Source: Spirochaetota bacterium
GTDB lineage: Bacteria; Spirochaetota; UBA4802; JAFGDQ01
DNA: 56,981 nucleotides
Direction of reading: 5' to 3'
NCBI GenBank assembly: GCA_034190085.1
Contig: JAXHTS010000040.1
Location: 1 to 56,981, forward strand
The notes under the pieces are model-generated. The model made no database searches. It had not been told where the DNA came from and saw only the letters and a list, made by a program, of their open reading frames with translations. The translations under genes and the position numbers were made by a program. Below, piece after piece: positions 35,668 to 44,066 of the stretch (positions within the stretch are counted from its first letter, which is position 1; the number at the start of each line of letters is the position of its first letter).

Positions 35668-36482
35668 CCACGCTGGATATCGCTTTCTCTCCATGTCCCA
35701 ATGACACCTTTGTGTTTCATGCAATGCTTCATGGCTTGATCAATACTGAACCATTTCATTTCACCCCATACGTTCATGATGTTGAGGATTTGAATATGAA
35801 GGCCTTTTCGTGTGATTTTCGTATTACAAAGCTTTCATTCTATGCCTATCTTCAATTGAGTGAGAAATACGAACTCCTCGATTCAGGGGCAGCGTTGGGT
35901 TATGGGTGTGGACCCTTGTTGGTCGCAAGGTCGTCAAACATTCCAATTTCCAAAGCTACGATAGCCATTCCTGGAAGATACACCACAGCGTATCTTCTCT
36001 TGAAAATCGTCTATCCAGATGTTTCTAATATTCAGGTAGCCCGATTCGATGAGATACTTCCAGGTGTGCAGTCTGGGAGATTTGATGCTGGCCTTATCAT
36101 ACATGAAGGCCGATTCGTTTATCAGGATTACAATTGTGTGAAGATTATAGACCTCGGTGAATGGTGGGAAGAGGAGACAGGGATGCCTATCCCTCTGGGA
36201 TGTATTGCAATTAGAAGGGATCAAACCACACTTCAATATAAAAGGGATATTGAATCAATTCTTGTAAAATCTATTCAATTTGCGGAGCAAAATAGAAACG
36301 CGTCACGGGATTTCATTAAATCATATGCACAGGAGCTGGAAGATCATGTTATAGATGAACATATCAATCTATATGTGAATGAGTATACGCTTTCTTTAGG
36401 TGATATTGGCGAAAGATCAATACATATGCTCAAACAAATGGCGCAAGAAAGGAGACTATTGACTATTCAGCGGGATATTTGA
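35664..36482 (+). CDS. mqnD: 1,4-dihydroxy-6-naphthoate synthase
   Basis: A 272-residue protein beginning TTLDIAFSPCPNDTFVFHA, an MqnD hallmark; TKLSFYAYL and GYGCGPLLV also fit. MqnD cleaves cyclic dehypoxanthinyl futalosine to dihydroxynaphthoate. It closes the operon. The only dedicated futalosine-pathway enzyme missing from this cluster is a futalosine or aminofutalosine nucleosidase (MqnB), which may be elsewhere or be replaced by an MTA/SAH nucleosidase. Confidence 0.88.
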   Translation: MTTLDIAFSPCPNDTFVFHAMLHGLINTEPFHFTPYVHDVEDLNMKAFSCDFRITKLSFYAYLQLSEKYELLDSGAALGYGCGPLLVARSSNIPISKATIAIPGRYTTAYLLLKIVYPDVSNIQVARFDEILPGVQSGRFDAGLIIHEGRFVYQDYNCVKIIDLGEWWEEETGMPIPLGCIAIRRDQTTLQYKRDIESILVKSIQFAEQNRNASRDFIKSYAQELEDHVIDEHINLYVNEYTLSLGDIGERSIHMLKQMAQERRLLTIQRDI

Positions 36483-36753
36483 TCGAATAGTATTCTTGAA
36501 AATATAATTATGATATGATTCGGGCACATGCCCTCTGTCACATTTTGATATTAACCATTTTGGCCTGCTTTCAAAAAAGGATCTCTTACTAAATAGTAGG
36601 ACAAGTGCATCCCCTTAACCATAATTGGCAGTCCCTATCCTATAATACTCTTGATCCTATCTTTTTATAGTTGTGGATAATTAATTAAAGTATGTTTTAT
36701 AAACTGAATATGAGGTATCACCTTAACATAGCATCAAACAATTGCTGTCATTG

Positions 36754-37092
36754 TTATGAGCTTGTTCTGTCGTTTTTTATGATTCTATCTTTTAACTCTT
36801 TTATTTCCTTATTCAACCTCTTTGTCTCTTTGTGTTTTTTTGCAAGCGATGTTAAAGTAACAATGGCAACAATAGCCCCACCTATAGCCAAAACTAAAAA
36901 TATCAGTAAGATGATATTTGTCTCAAACTCCCATGCTGCAAATTTCAGTGCTATTGTTTTGTTGTTCTGAATGCCAAATATTATTATCAGTACCCCTAAC
37001 AAAATGGCTGTAACCAATTTAACTCTTGATAAAACTGTACCCTTTGATTTTTCAACAGTGCCTTCAGGTATTGCTATTCTTTTGTCAGTCAT
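36754..37092 (-). CDS. LapA-domain (DUF1049) inner-membrane protein
   Basis: A 112-residue protein with two membrane helices at about residues 24-43 and 58-80 and a charged coiled-coil tail at 86-108. The segment QNNKTIALKFAAWEFET between the helices is the LapA/DUF1049 signature. LapA family proteins take part in envelope or lipopolysaccharide assembly. The start overlaps the end of the small upstream gene at 37085-37252, showing the two are one operon. The long frame on the other strand here is a shadow. Confidence 0.78.
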   Translation of the reverse strand: MTDKRIAIPEGTVEKSKGTVLSRVKLVTAILLGVLIIIFGIQNNKTIALKFAAWEFETNIILLIFLVLAIGGAIVAIVTLTSLAKKHKETKRLNKEIKELKDRIIKNDRTSS

Positions 37093-37252
37093 TTTTATCG
37101 CCAGTTTCTTTATCTTCGCTTACAGCTTTTTGCATCTTCTCAAGGATAGTTGATGTGCTTTTTCGTAATTCCCCAAGTCCACCTGTTTTACGCAGTGCAT
37201 AGATTGAGAGAATTAAAGCAATTATGGCAATTATAAAATTTAATACAGTCAT
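37085..37252 (-). CDS. 55-residue membrane protein upstream of lapA-like gene
   Basis: A short gene, start ATG at 37252, preceded by AAAGGAGAGGG. The product begins with a membrane helix, MTVLNFIIAIIALILSIYAL, then a charged helix with KSTSTILEKMQKAVSED. Its stop overlaps the ATG of the LapA-like gene in another frame (the bases ATGACTGA), so it is almost certainly translated. I do not recognise a family. A one-helix accessory subunit of the LapA-like protein is a fair guess. Confidence 0.7.
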   Translation of the reverse strand: MTVLNFIIAIIALILSIYALRKTGGLGELRKSTSTILEKMQKAVSEDKETGDKND

Positions 37253-37473
37253 AACACCCTCTCCTTTTTGTTCAAAATTTACTCTGTATAAAAGCTTGCT
37301 TATTAAATATTTTAATAGCTTATGAAAAAAGCAATCATCATATTTTATAATTTATGCATTTATCAAGTTCATGTAATTAGGAATACATCTCATTTTGTAG
37401 TATACACAACTTTTCTTCTCCTAAATATTATCACATTTCCTTGTTAATCCAAATCGTCATTTATAGTAAAATA

Positions 37474-37623
37474 TTATTCTTCATATTCATCATCAAGTGG
37501 CTCTTCCTGTTCAACTGATTCTGTAGGATTATTTTGTTTATCTTTTGAACATTCTGTAAGAGAAAAACAAATAGATAGCGAAACAACACATAAAAGTATA
37601 ATTTTTAATAAGCTATTAATCAT
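37474..37623 (-). CDS. 49-residue acidic lipoprotein
   Basis: A short gene, start ATG at 37623 with GGAG 7-8 bases upstream. Residues 5-22 are hydrophobic and end in the lipobox SLTEC (Cys25). The remaining tail is polar and acidic (EEPLDDEYEE at the C-terminus). It resembles the 85-residue protein at 37835-38092 in layout: short signal, Cys, acidic tail ending in Glu and Tyr. The function is unknown. Positions 37253-37473 between it and the next gene hold nothing clear. Confidence 0.65.
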   Translation of the reverse strand: MINSLLKIILLCVVSLSICFSLTECSKDKQNNPTESVEQEEPLDDEYEE

Positions 37624-37834
37624 TATCTTGCTCCATATAATTATTTATTTTCAGATTTTTATAAATAAGTTATTAGATTCCTGCTTTTAGGAAAATATAA
37701 CTTTTTTGTGAACAATAATTAGTATTTGCCAGCCTCCATCTTCTTCTTATGAATTTCACTACCTGTCTTTACTATAATTAGACGTAATATTGTGCTGATT
37801 TAATAATTCAAGATTGATTGTAATCGTTAGTGTT

Positions 37835-38092
37835 TTAATAACTCTCTTCATACTCTCCTTGATCTTCATATTCTTGGTATTCATCATCCTGCTCATTTTC
37901 TTCTTCATTTTCAGATGTAGTATCTAAAGATTCACCCTCTTCAGAAGATTTACTATCATCTTGATCATCTGTGATAGCCCCTGACGTCACGTCTCCTGCA
38001 GGGCATAAAGGATCAGATTTTTGAATTGATTTACACTCAATTGAGTAAATAATCACCAACAAAACCACCAGAGCTAATTGTAACTTCTTCAT
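37835..38092 (-). CDS. 85-residue acidic lipoprotein-like protein
   Basis: An 85-residue exported protein. Residues 1-19 are a signal peptide; the Cys after IYSIE at residue 20 is a non-standard lipobox. From residue 40 onward nearly every residue is Asp, Glu, Ser, Gln or Tyr, ending EYEESY. A GGAGG lies about 8 bases before the ATG at 38092. It lies 60 bases after the end of the arsR-type gene, which is on the same strand, and may be cotranscribed with and controlled by that regulator. Such an acidic tail could bind metal ions, but no function is known. Confidence 0.65.
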   Translation of the reverse strand: MKKLQLALVVLLVIIYSIECKSIQKSDPLCPAGDVTSGAITDDQDDSKSSEEGESLDTTSENEEENEQDDEYQEYEDQGEYEESY

Positions 38093-38154
38093 GCTTCTAC
38101 TTCCTCCTAGCGATAATATGTAGATGACTTATAAATAGTCCTTCATGAATATCT

Positions 38155-38487
38155 TTAAGAATCGAGCTTTTTGAGCTTTTCTATATCCTCTTTTGCCGTT
38201 TTTGAATCTGATAATTTTTTTATTATAGTATTTATTAGGTCTCTCTGAAATTTATCATCTGACTTTATTAAATGATAATTAGTAAACTGTCCTTCACGCT
38301 CCTCGTTCACGATGCCTGTAAGCCTTAATCGTGTTAGGTGCTTTGAGATGCTGGGTTGTGTGGCATCGAGAACCTGGCTTAATTCAGAAACATTCATGTA
38401 ACGTATATGCAGAAGATTTATTATTCGAAGTCTCGTGTCCTCGCCGAGTGATTTCAATATTTTCCTTGCTTTTTTTATGTCCTCCAT
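38155..38487 (-). CDS. ArsR-family transcriptional regulator
   Basis: A 110-residue winged-helix repressor. LGEDTRLRIINLL and the recognition helix in SELSQVLDATQPSISKHL are typical of ArsR/SmtB proteins; no obvious Cys pair (CVC-type metal site) is seen, so the inducer is not predicted. The start ATG at 38487 abuts a perfect palindrome (38488-38511). No ribosome site precedes the start; instead GGAGG is inside the first codons. Autoregulation is very likely. The downstream acidic lipoprotein is the most likely further target. Confidence 0.83.
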   Translation of the reverse strand: MEDIKKARKILKSLGEDTRLRIINLLHIRYMNVSELSQVLDATQPSISKHLTRLRLTGIVNEEREGQFTNYHLIKSDDKFQRDLINTIIKKLSDSKTAKEDIEKLKKLDS

Positions 38488-38511
38488 ATTACCATATGCT
38501 CATATGGTAAT
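38488..38511 (-). promoter_or_regulatory. ArsR-type operator, 11-2-11 inverted repeat
   Basis: ATTACCATATG, two bases, CATATGGTAAT: perfect arms of 11 bases. This is the size and symmetry of ArsR/SmtB operators. It ends one base before the regulator's start codon and overlaps the -10 element, so binding would block initiation. Confidence 0.8.
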
Positions 38512-38537
38512 ATGGGTCCAATGTTGAATTTTGTCAA
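38509..38537 (-). promoter_or_regulatory. sigma-70 promoter of the arsR-type gene
   Basis: On the minus strand TTGACA (38532-38537), a 17-base spacer and CATATT (38509-38514). The -10 element overlaps the operator, and transcription would begin within the palindrome, giving a leader of only about 15-20 bases. Confidence 0.6.
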
Positions 38538-38864
38538 GTCAATATTGTTTTTCTAAATTATTTTTTAAACATAAAAAACAGTTGATAATTATAATTGTAA
38601 AAATATTTATTCTACTTCTAAAAATCGATCTTAAATGTTGGAATAAATGAAGATGAAATGTGATTTAGCATATTTATATGCTTTGTTTAGAGCAAAGCCA
38701 CAAATATTTAGAATTTCCTCCTTTAATATTTTGCAAAATTTATTAAGAGAGGATAATTATATAATATTTTTTAAAATTAATAAAATAGTTAGTGGTGCGA
38801 GCTCATTTTTCAGTGTAAGAGAATTAAATGTAGCAGGTTATAGTTATATCAGTGAGGCAACAAG

Positions 38865-39473
38865 GTGAATATTACATCAATTATTAGTTTTGATATTTTT
38901 TCTTATGTTATCCTTCCTCTTCTTATTTTCATTGCACGCGTCTGTGACGTTTCGATTGGCACAATACGCATTATATTTGTATCTAAGGGGAATAAGGTGC
39001 TCTCTCCATTGCTAGGCTTCTTTGAAATACTAATTTGGCTTTGTGCAATTGGTCAGATTATGCAGAATTTAAATAACTTCGGCTGCTTTATCGCATATGC
39101 AGGCGGGTTTGCTGCTGGAAATTTTGTGGGAATATTCATTGAAGAGAGATTAGCCGTGGGTATATTGCTAATACGAATTATTACTAAAAGGGATGCTTCT
39201 CAACTTATAGAATATCTTAAGGCTGATGGTTACGGGGTTACAGTGATAGATGCTGAAGGAGCATGTGGCAAAGTAAACGTCATTTATACAATAATTGATC
39301 GTCATAACCTTGAAGATGTTGTTGGTATCATTAAAAGTTTTAATCCAAAAGCATTTTATTCTGTAGAGGATGTCAAATTTATAAGTGAAAGAATATCTCC
39401 ATTAAAAAATTCAAGAACCCCAAAAAATAATAAATTGTTACAATTGCTTAGGCTTCGGAAAAAAGAAAAATAA
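38865..39473 (+). CDS. UPF0316/DUF2179 family membrane protein
   Basis: A 202-residue protein that starts with GTG (GAGG 7 bases before). Three hydrophobic segments are seen in residues 10-100, with RVCDVSIGTIRIIFVSKGNK typical of UPF0316. Residues 105-180 form a soluble DUF2179 domain, with GVTVIDAEGACGKVNVIYTIIDR. The function of the family is unknown; DUF2179 domains are small-ligand-binding modules. It is divergent from the arsR-type gene but over 350 bases away, so shared control is uncertain. Confidence 0.78.
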   Translation: MNITSIISFDIFSYVILPLLIFIARVCDVSIGTIRIIFVSKGNKVLSPLLGFFEILIWLCAIGQIMQNLNNFGCFIAYAGGFAAGNFVGIFIEERLAVGILLIRIITKRDASQLIEYLKADGYGVTVIDAEGACGKVNVIYTIIDRHNLEDVVGIIKSFNPKAFYSVEDVKFISERISPLKNSRTPKNNKLLQLLRLRKKEK

Positions 39474-39879
39474 CCATAAATGAATGATGAATATGCTAAA
39501 GTGTGAGCGTTATGTATTGTGGATTAACATAAAAAATGGCATTAAATAAAAAACGAATTGACTTATAAAATAGTTATGTAGTTTAAAGGCCAAAAAGTAA
39601 ATTATGAACCTAAAAAGATTCAATCCTCTCATATGCTATCCCTTAGCAAAGGTGATAAATGAGTACTCGAATTTGAAGTTAGATTGTTTGTAATGCTTTT
39701 TAATAGATAATATATTCCCAAAAACACTATATTAGGGTTTAAAGTGATGTTTAGCAGAGATTTTATCCTTACGGTGAGTGTAATATTTCATATTGGCTTA
39801 AGGGGAAAGGATGAATAGTGATTAGCATGATTTCTATCCTTGAACCCGAGACTAATATACAGAGTAGTTTGATATAAAT
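39474..39879. other. intergenic region before the kor operon
   Basis: About 400 A+T-rich bases. No coding sequence or clear regulatory structure is visible. Confidence 0.45.
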
Positions 39880-40089
39880 ATGAAGGGACGAATAATCATA
39901 GATAAGGAATTCTGCAAAGGTTGTAAATTTTGCATCGAGTTTTGCCCCAAAGGCACTATCCATTTATCAGATGATTTTAATACTAAGGGGTACTATTACG
40001 CAGAATTCAGTGATGGAATGGAGTGCTCAGGATGTGCTATTTGCGCTATTATGTGCCCTGAGGCTGCTGTGGAGGTGTATCGTGAATAG
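39880..40089 (+). CDS. korD: ferredoxin-type delta subunit of a 2-oxoacid:ferredoxin oxidoreductase
   Basis: A 69-residue protein with two four-Cys clusters, CKGCKFCIEFCP and CSGCAICAIMCP, for two [4Fe-4S] centres. This is the delta subunit of the four-subunit Kor/Vor/Por enzymes and carries electrons from the thiamine-bound intermediate to ferredoxin. Its last bases overlap the alpha-subunit start by 8. A korD name is used; vorD would be equally valid until the substrate is known. Confidence 0.86.
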   Translation: MKGRIIIDKEFCKGCKFCIEFCPKGTIHLSDDFNTKGYYYAEFSDGMECSGCAICAIMCPEAAVEVYRE

Positions 40090-41164
40090 AGTGCTGATGA
40101 ATGGGACCAGCGCAATTGGTGAGTCGGCAATTCAGGCCGGATGCACCTATTATTTCGGATATCCAATAACCCCGCAGAATGAATTGCCTGAGTACATGTC
40201 GCAGAGGCTTCCTGAGGTTCCTGGTGGTGTGTTTATTCAAGCGGAGAGCGAGCTTTCTGCAATAAATATGGTTCTTGGCGCTAGCGCTGCCGGAGCCAGG
40301 GTAATGACCTCTTCAAGCAGTCCTGGCATCAGCCTTAAACAGGAGAGCATCTCATACCTCGCTGCCCAGGAACTCCCTGCTGTAATTGTGAATATTGTGA
40401 GGGGAGGACCTGGCCTTGGCAATATATCATTCTCTCAAGCCGACTATTTTCAGTCAACGCGTGGTGGTGGTCATGGTGATTACAGAACCATTGTCCTTGC
40501 GCCAGACTCAGTTCAGGAGATGGCTGACATGACCTATAATGCATTTGATTTGGCTGACAACTATAGAATGCCTGTAATTGTATTGGGAGATGGCATGCTC
40601 GGTCAGATTATGGAACCGGTGATAATCCCTAATGCTAAGAAGAAGACACCTGTAAAGAAGGATTACATTGTTAATGGCGCCAAGGGGAGGGGGCCACGAG
40701 TAATCAAGTCGTTTTTTGTGGAAGGCAAAGACCTGGAAGATCACAACTGGAAGTTGTTTAGAAAATACAGAAAGATTGAACAGACTGAGGTGCTCTATGA
40801 TACCTACCTTCTTGATGACGCAAATATGGCTGTTTTAGCGTATGGCACAGCTGCGAGAATTGCTAAGGGAGCAATTAAGAGACTCCGAAAGGAGGATGAA
40901 AATATTAAAATAGGGATGATAAGGCCTAAGACACTCTGGCCCTTCCCGACAAAAGTGATCAAGGATACATCTCGGATCATCAATGATTTTTTTGTCTTTG
41001 AGCTTAGCACAGGACAGATGATAGATGATGTTAAGCTTTCGCTCGATGGCAGAGGACATATCCATTTTTATGGAAGGCCTGGGGCTGTTGTTCCAACACC
41101 ATCTGAACTTGCCCGAATAATGGCACGTCATTATCACCAATCACAAAGGACAAGGAAGGGATGA
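40082..41164 (+). CDS. korA: 2-oxoacid:ferredoxin oxidoreductase alpha subunit (Kor/Vor type)
   Basis: A 360-residue pyrimidine-binding subunit. I start at the GTG at 40082, with GGAGGT 6 bases upstream; the longer upstream frame lies in the ferredoxin gene. GYPITPQNELPEYM and SSSPGISLKQESISYLA are the pyrimidine-domain signatures; RPKTLWPFP marks domain II. The enzyme oxidises a 2-oxoacid (2-oxoglutarate or branched-chain 2-oxoacids) with CoA and ferredoxin. Four subunits in order D-A-B-C, with overlapping frames, show one operon. Confidence 0.86.
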   Translation: MNRVLMNGTSAIGESAIQAGCTYYFGYPITPQNELPEYMSQRLPEVPGGVFIQAESELSAINMVLGASAAGARVMTSSSSPGISLKQESISYLAAQELPAVIVNIVRGGPGLGNISFSQADYFQSTRGGGHGDYRTIVLAPDSVQEMADMTYNAFDLADNYRMPVIVLGDGMLGQIMEPVIIPNAKKKTPVKKDYIVNGAKGRGPRVIKSFFVEGKDLEDHNWKLFRKYRKIEQTEVLYDTYLLDDANMAVLAYGTAARIAKGAIKRLRKEDENIKIGMIRPKTLWPFPTKVIKDTSRIINDFFVFELSTGQMIDDVKLSLDGRGHIHFYGRPGAVVPTPSELARIMARHYHQSQRTRKG

Positions 41165-41901
41165 GGAAGTTCTATTCGAGACCAAATTCATTAAAAAGAA
41201 TCCCGATGCACTATTGTCCTGGATGCGGACATAGCATCATTCATCGTCTAATAGCTGAACTCCTTGATGAAATGGATCTTCAGGGCAGAGCGATATGCAC
41301 ACCACCACCTGGATGTTCAGTATTGGCTTATAATTATCTGAACATTGATATGGTTGAGGCGCCTCATGGGCGCGGCGCAGCGGTTGCCACTGGCATTAAG
41401 CGAGTGCAGCCTAACTGCCTCGTCTTCTCCTATCAGGGCGATGGTGATCTTGCTGCCATTGGAACGGCTGAGACAATACATGCAGCGAATCGGGGTGAGT
41501 TTATTACAGCTATTTTTGTCAATAATGCAGTCTATGCAATGACCGGTGGACAGATGGCGCCTACAACACTTATAGGACAGAAGACAACTACATCGCCTTA
41601 CGGCCGCAATCCCCAAAATGAGGGACAACCGATTAAAATGAGTGAACTCTTATCCGCTTTTGATGGCGTCTCCTATATTGAACGTACTGCAGTTAACAGT
41701 CCGGCAAATATTAAAAAAGCTAAAAAATCAATACAAAAGGCCTTCCAGCATCAATTGAATAAAACGGGTTTTTCCCTTGTTGAAATATTATCACCATGCC
41801 CAACAAACTGGAAGATGGATCCTTTACAGTCATGCAAATGGATAGATGAAGTCATGACAAAAGAATTTACACTTGGTATAATGAAAGAAGTAAAATGTTA
41901 A
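41161..41901 (+). CDS. korB: 2-oxoacid:ferredoxin oxidoreductase beta subunit
   Basis: A 246-residue thiamine-diphosphate subunit. CPGCGHSIIHR near residue 20 and GDGDLAAIGTAE with FVNNAVYAMTGGQMAPTT form the TPP and Mg-binding motif. It starts with an ATGA overlap on the alpha subunit. Length and motifs are complete. The substrate remains open between 2-oxoglutarate and branched-chain acids. Confidence 0.87.
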   Translation: MRKFYSRPNSLKRIPMHYCPGCGHSIIHRLIAELLDEMDLQGRAICTPPPGCSVLAYNYLNIDMVEAPHGRGAAVATGIKRVQPNCLVFSYQGDGDLAAIGTAETIHAANRGEFITAIFVNNAVYAMTGGQMAPTTLIGQKTTTSPYGRNPQNEGQPIKMSELLSAFDGVSYIERTAVNSPANIKKAKKSIQKAFQHQLNKTGFSLVEILSPCPTNWKMDPLQSCKWIDEVMTKEFTLGIMKEVKC

Positions 41902-42464
41902 TAAAAACTATATTTTCCGGATTCGGCGGTCAGGGAATTCTATCTATGGGACAAATATTGGCAAAGGCCGCTATGTTAGAAGGCAAGTATGTTACCTACC
42001 TCCCTTCATATGGCACAGAGGTAAGGGGAGGAACCGCAAACTGCACAGTTACCATATCCGATGAAGAGATTGCATCACCCATTGCGTCAGAACCGGAGTT
42101 TATAATTGCAATGAATCAGCCCTCTTTTGTCAGGTTTCAAAGCCTGCTCCAGTCTGGTGGTTTTTTATTGTATAATTCATCATTGATTAATCCAAATTCT
42201 GTGAGAGGGGATATTGAAATACTAGGAATACCTTTGTTTGAAATTGTGCAAGAACTGGGTAGCAGGAAGGTGGCAAACATGGTAATACTCGGAGCCTATA
42301 TTCGAATTAGCAACATAATCTCTATTGATAGTATAATAAAAAATCTTCCTGAAATTCTTGGAGCTAAGAAAGCCAAGCTGTTAAAGGAAAACAGAGAGGC
42401 CATGCTCCTCGGATATAATTATCTTAAGGAGTGGGAGAATGGTAATAAAACAGCTTTCAGTTAG
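41895..42464 (+). CDS. korC: 2-oxoacid:ferredoxin oxidoreductase gamma subunit
   Basis: A 189-residue subunit with the family start GFGGQGILSMGQILAKAA and the PSYGTEVRGGTANCTV motif. It overlaps the beta subunit by 7 bases and the following ACT gene by 26 bases. The gamma subunit takes part in CoA binding. Confidence 0.87.
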   Translation: MLIKTIFSGFGGQGILSMGQILAKAAMLEGKYVTYLPSYGTEVRGGTANCTVTISDEEIASPIASEPEFIIAMNQPSFVRFQSLLQSGGFLLYNSSLINPNSVRGDIEILGIPLFEIVQELGSRKVANMVILGAYIRISNIISIDSIIKNLPEILGAKKAKLLKENREAMLLGYNYLKEWENGNKTAFS

Positions 42465-42867
42465 TTTGGAAAATATACCAGGGAAATTGAGCGATATTAG
42501 CGACATTATGGGGAAGGAGGGGGTTAATATACGAGCCATCTCCGTTGCGGATACCTCGGATATCAGCACAGTCCGTTTTGTGGTTGATGATCCTCCAAAG
42601 GCGATAAATATCCTTAAATCAAATAATTATAACGTAAAAGAAACCGATGTGCTGGCAGTTGAAACACCTGATCATCCAGGGGGTCTCAACGCAGTCCTAC
42701 AGCCACTCAAGGCAGCTAATATTAATGTTCACTACCTTTATCCATTTCTCGGCCGGATTAGCGAACAGGCCATAATAATACTCGGTGTTGATAAGATAGA
42801 AGAGACGGATAGAGTATTAAAAGAGAATTGGGTTCATACATTAGGAGAAGAGATATATAATATGTAA
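42439..42867 (+). CDS. tandem ACT-domain protein
   Basis: A 142-residue protein made of two ACT modules: SLENIPGKLSDISDIM (residues 8-23) and the related ETPDHPGGLNAVLQPL (about 75-90), each starting the glycine-turn that binds amino acids. No catalytic domain is attached. Genes of this kind are found after kor/ior/vor genes, where they may sense branched-chain or aromatic amino acids and modulate the enzyme. The 26-base overlap with korC indicates coupling. Confidence 0.8.
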   Translation: MVIKQLSVSLENIPGKLSDISDIMGKEGVNIRAISVADTSDISTVRFVVDDPPKAINILKSNNYNVKETDVLAVETPDHPGGLNAVLQPLKAANINVHYLYPFLGRISEQAIIILGVDKIEETDRVLKENWVHTLGEEIYNM

Positions 42868-43178
42868 TATACCCCAACTAAATCTTTGCATACAGCATTG
42901 GGAATATACCAATCCATCCCACCATCCGTAAAAAAATCCCATTATCAAAAGCTATTATCACTAAATACATTACACTGCTACTACCCTCTATATATCCACT
43001 ATGGTGTTGAAGCTGATAAGCTATTATATGATCTGATCATATTATGAAAAAATTCTATTCTCATGGAATAAAATAAATTTTGACTTTCTTAAAAAAATAA
43101 AATATAATCTTAGCAAGATCAGTATTGGATACACTTTCAATATGTTGAATATTAAGATGAAAAGCAGAGAACATAAGA
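42868..43178. other. intergenic region before the hydrogenase-cytochrome group
   Basis: About 310 very A+T-rich bases. Nothing gene-like is seen. Antisense open frames here have no ribosome site and overlap the start of the cytochrome gene. Confidence 0.4.
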
Positions 43179-43892
43179 ATGAATTTATCTGAAAGATGGA
43201 ATATATACTTTTTATTATGCACAATAGCATTGCTATCAATATCTTGTTCAGAAGAGAAAAGCGGAACAGATATTGTTTCAATATCCAGTGTTAATGCTTT
43301 TGTAACCATCTCTGATATTAAAAAAGGCATTAAGAAGACAACCTCCCGAATGACTCAGGTTAACCTCTCTCATCAGGTTCATGAGGAGACCGGAGTCCCT
43401 TGTATTACCTGTCATCGAAAGGAGAAGAATGATTCAAGAATCAAGAAATGCGTTTATTGTCATAAGGGGCTACAGGGTGCAACACATCTTCATAAATTCT
43501 GTATAAAGTGCCATAAAGAGAAAAACAATGGCCCTATATCCTGCGTTGAATGCCATGTTGAAGGAAATAGAAAGTATCTAAATGAAGAAACGAAAAAAGA
43601 ATATAGCTCTAATGGTGTATATAACAAAAACATTCGCCTTCTTCATGAAAAAGCGGGAGTACAATGTATTGTATGTCACCATAATAGTAGTGTTACTGAT
43701 AGTGTGGACATGAAGCAGGAGAAAAAATGTTCAAATTGTCATACAGGTGAATCAAGAATGCGCATAATGCATGTCTTCTGTAAGGAATGTCATAAGAGAA
43801 AAGATAAGGGCCCTATCCTAAGCAAAAAAAATGGTCCTATCGATTGTGATGGATGTCATAAAAGAAAAGATAACATGATATCTCAGAAATAG
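43179..43892 (+). CDS. octaheme class III cytochrome c lipoprotein
   Basis: A 237-residue lipoprotein (lipobox LLSISC, Cys23). Eight canonical sites are seen: CITCH, CVYCH, CIKCH, CVECH, CIVCH, CSNCH, CKECH and CDGCH. They form two c3/c7-like tetraheme modules, each starting with a helix and a ligand His (LSHQVH and RLLHEK). The protein would be a periplasmic carrier fixed to a membrane. It lies 170 bases before the hydrogenase genes, so it probably exchanges electrons with that enzyme. Confidence 0.84.
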   Translation: MNLSERWNIYFLLCTIALLSISCSEEKSGTDIVSISSVNAFVTISDIKKGIKKTTSRMTQVNLSHQVHEETGVPCITCHRKEKNDSRIKKCVYCHKGLQGATHLHKFCIKCHKEKNNGPISCVECHVEGNRKYLNEETKKEYSSNGVYNKNIRLLHEKAGVQCIVCHHNSSVTDSVDMKQEKKCSNCHTGESRMRIMHVFCKECHKRKDKGPILSKKNGPIDCDGCHKRKDNMISQK

Positions 43893-44066
43893 ACCTGTTT
43901 TGGTTAAATGATAATTCTACATGGAGTGTGAAAATGATCCTTCATGTATAATTCCTGTTAAGGTATTAACTGAGATTGAATACTTGCTATTTTGCAATTT
44001 CAAAGAATTAAAGAGTTTTTGATTTGGCTGTGAAATTATTCATTATTGCATTTATTGAGGAATACG

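Noticed and set aside
36692-36970. 92-codon plus-strand frame
   Set aside because: Antisense of the LapA-like gene, which has family motifs, a coupled neighbour and a good start.
38647-38868. 73-codon frame before the DUF2179 gene
   Set aside because: No ribosome site, very A+T-rich, no recognisable protein features.
39971-40081. N-terminal extension of the korA frame
   Set aside because: It lies within the ferredoxin gene in another frame; the GTG at 40082 has a strong ribosome site and gives the normal family N-terminus.
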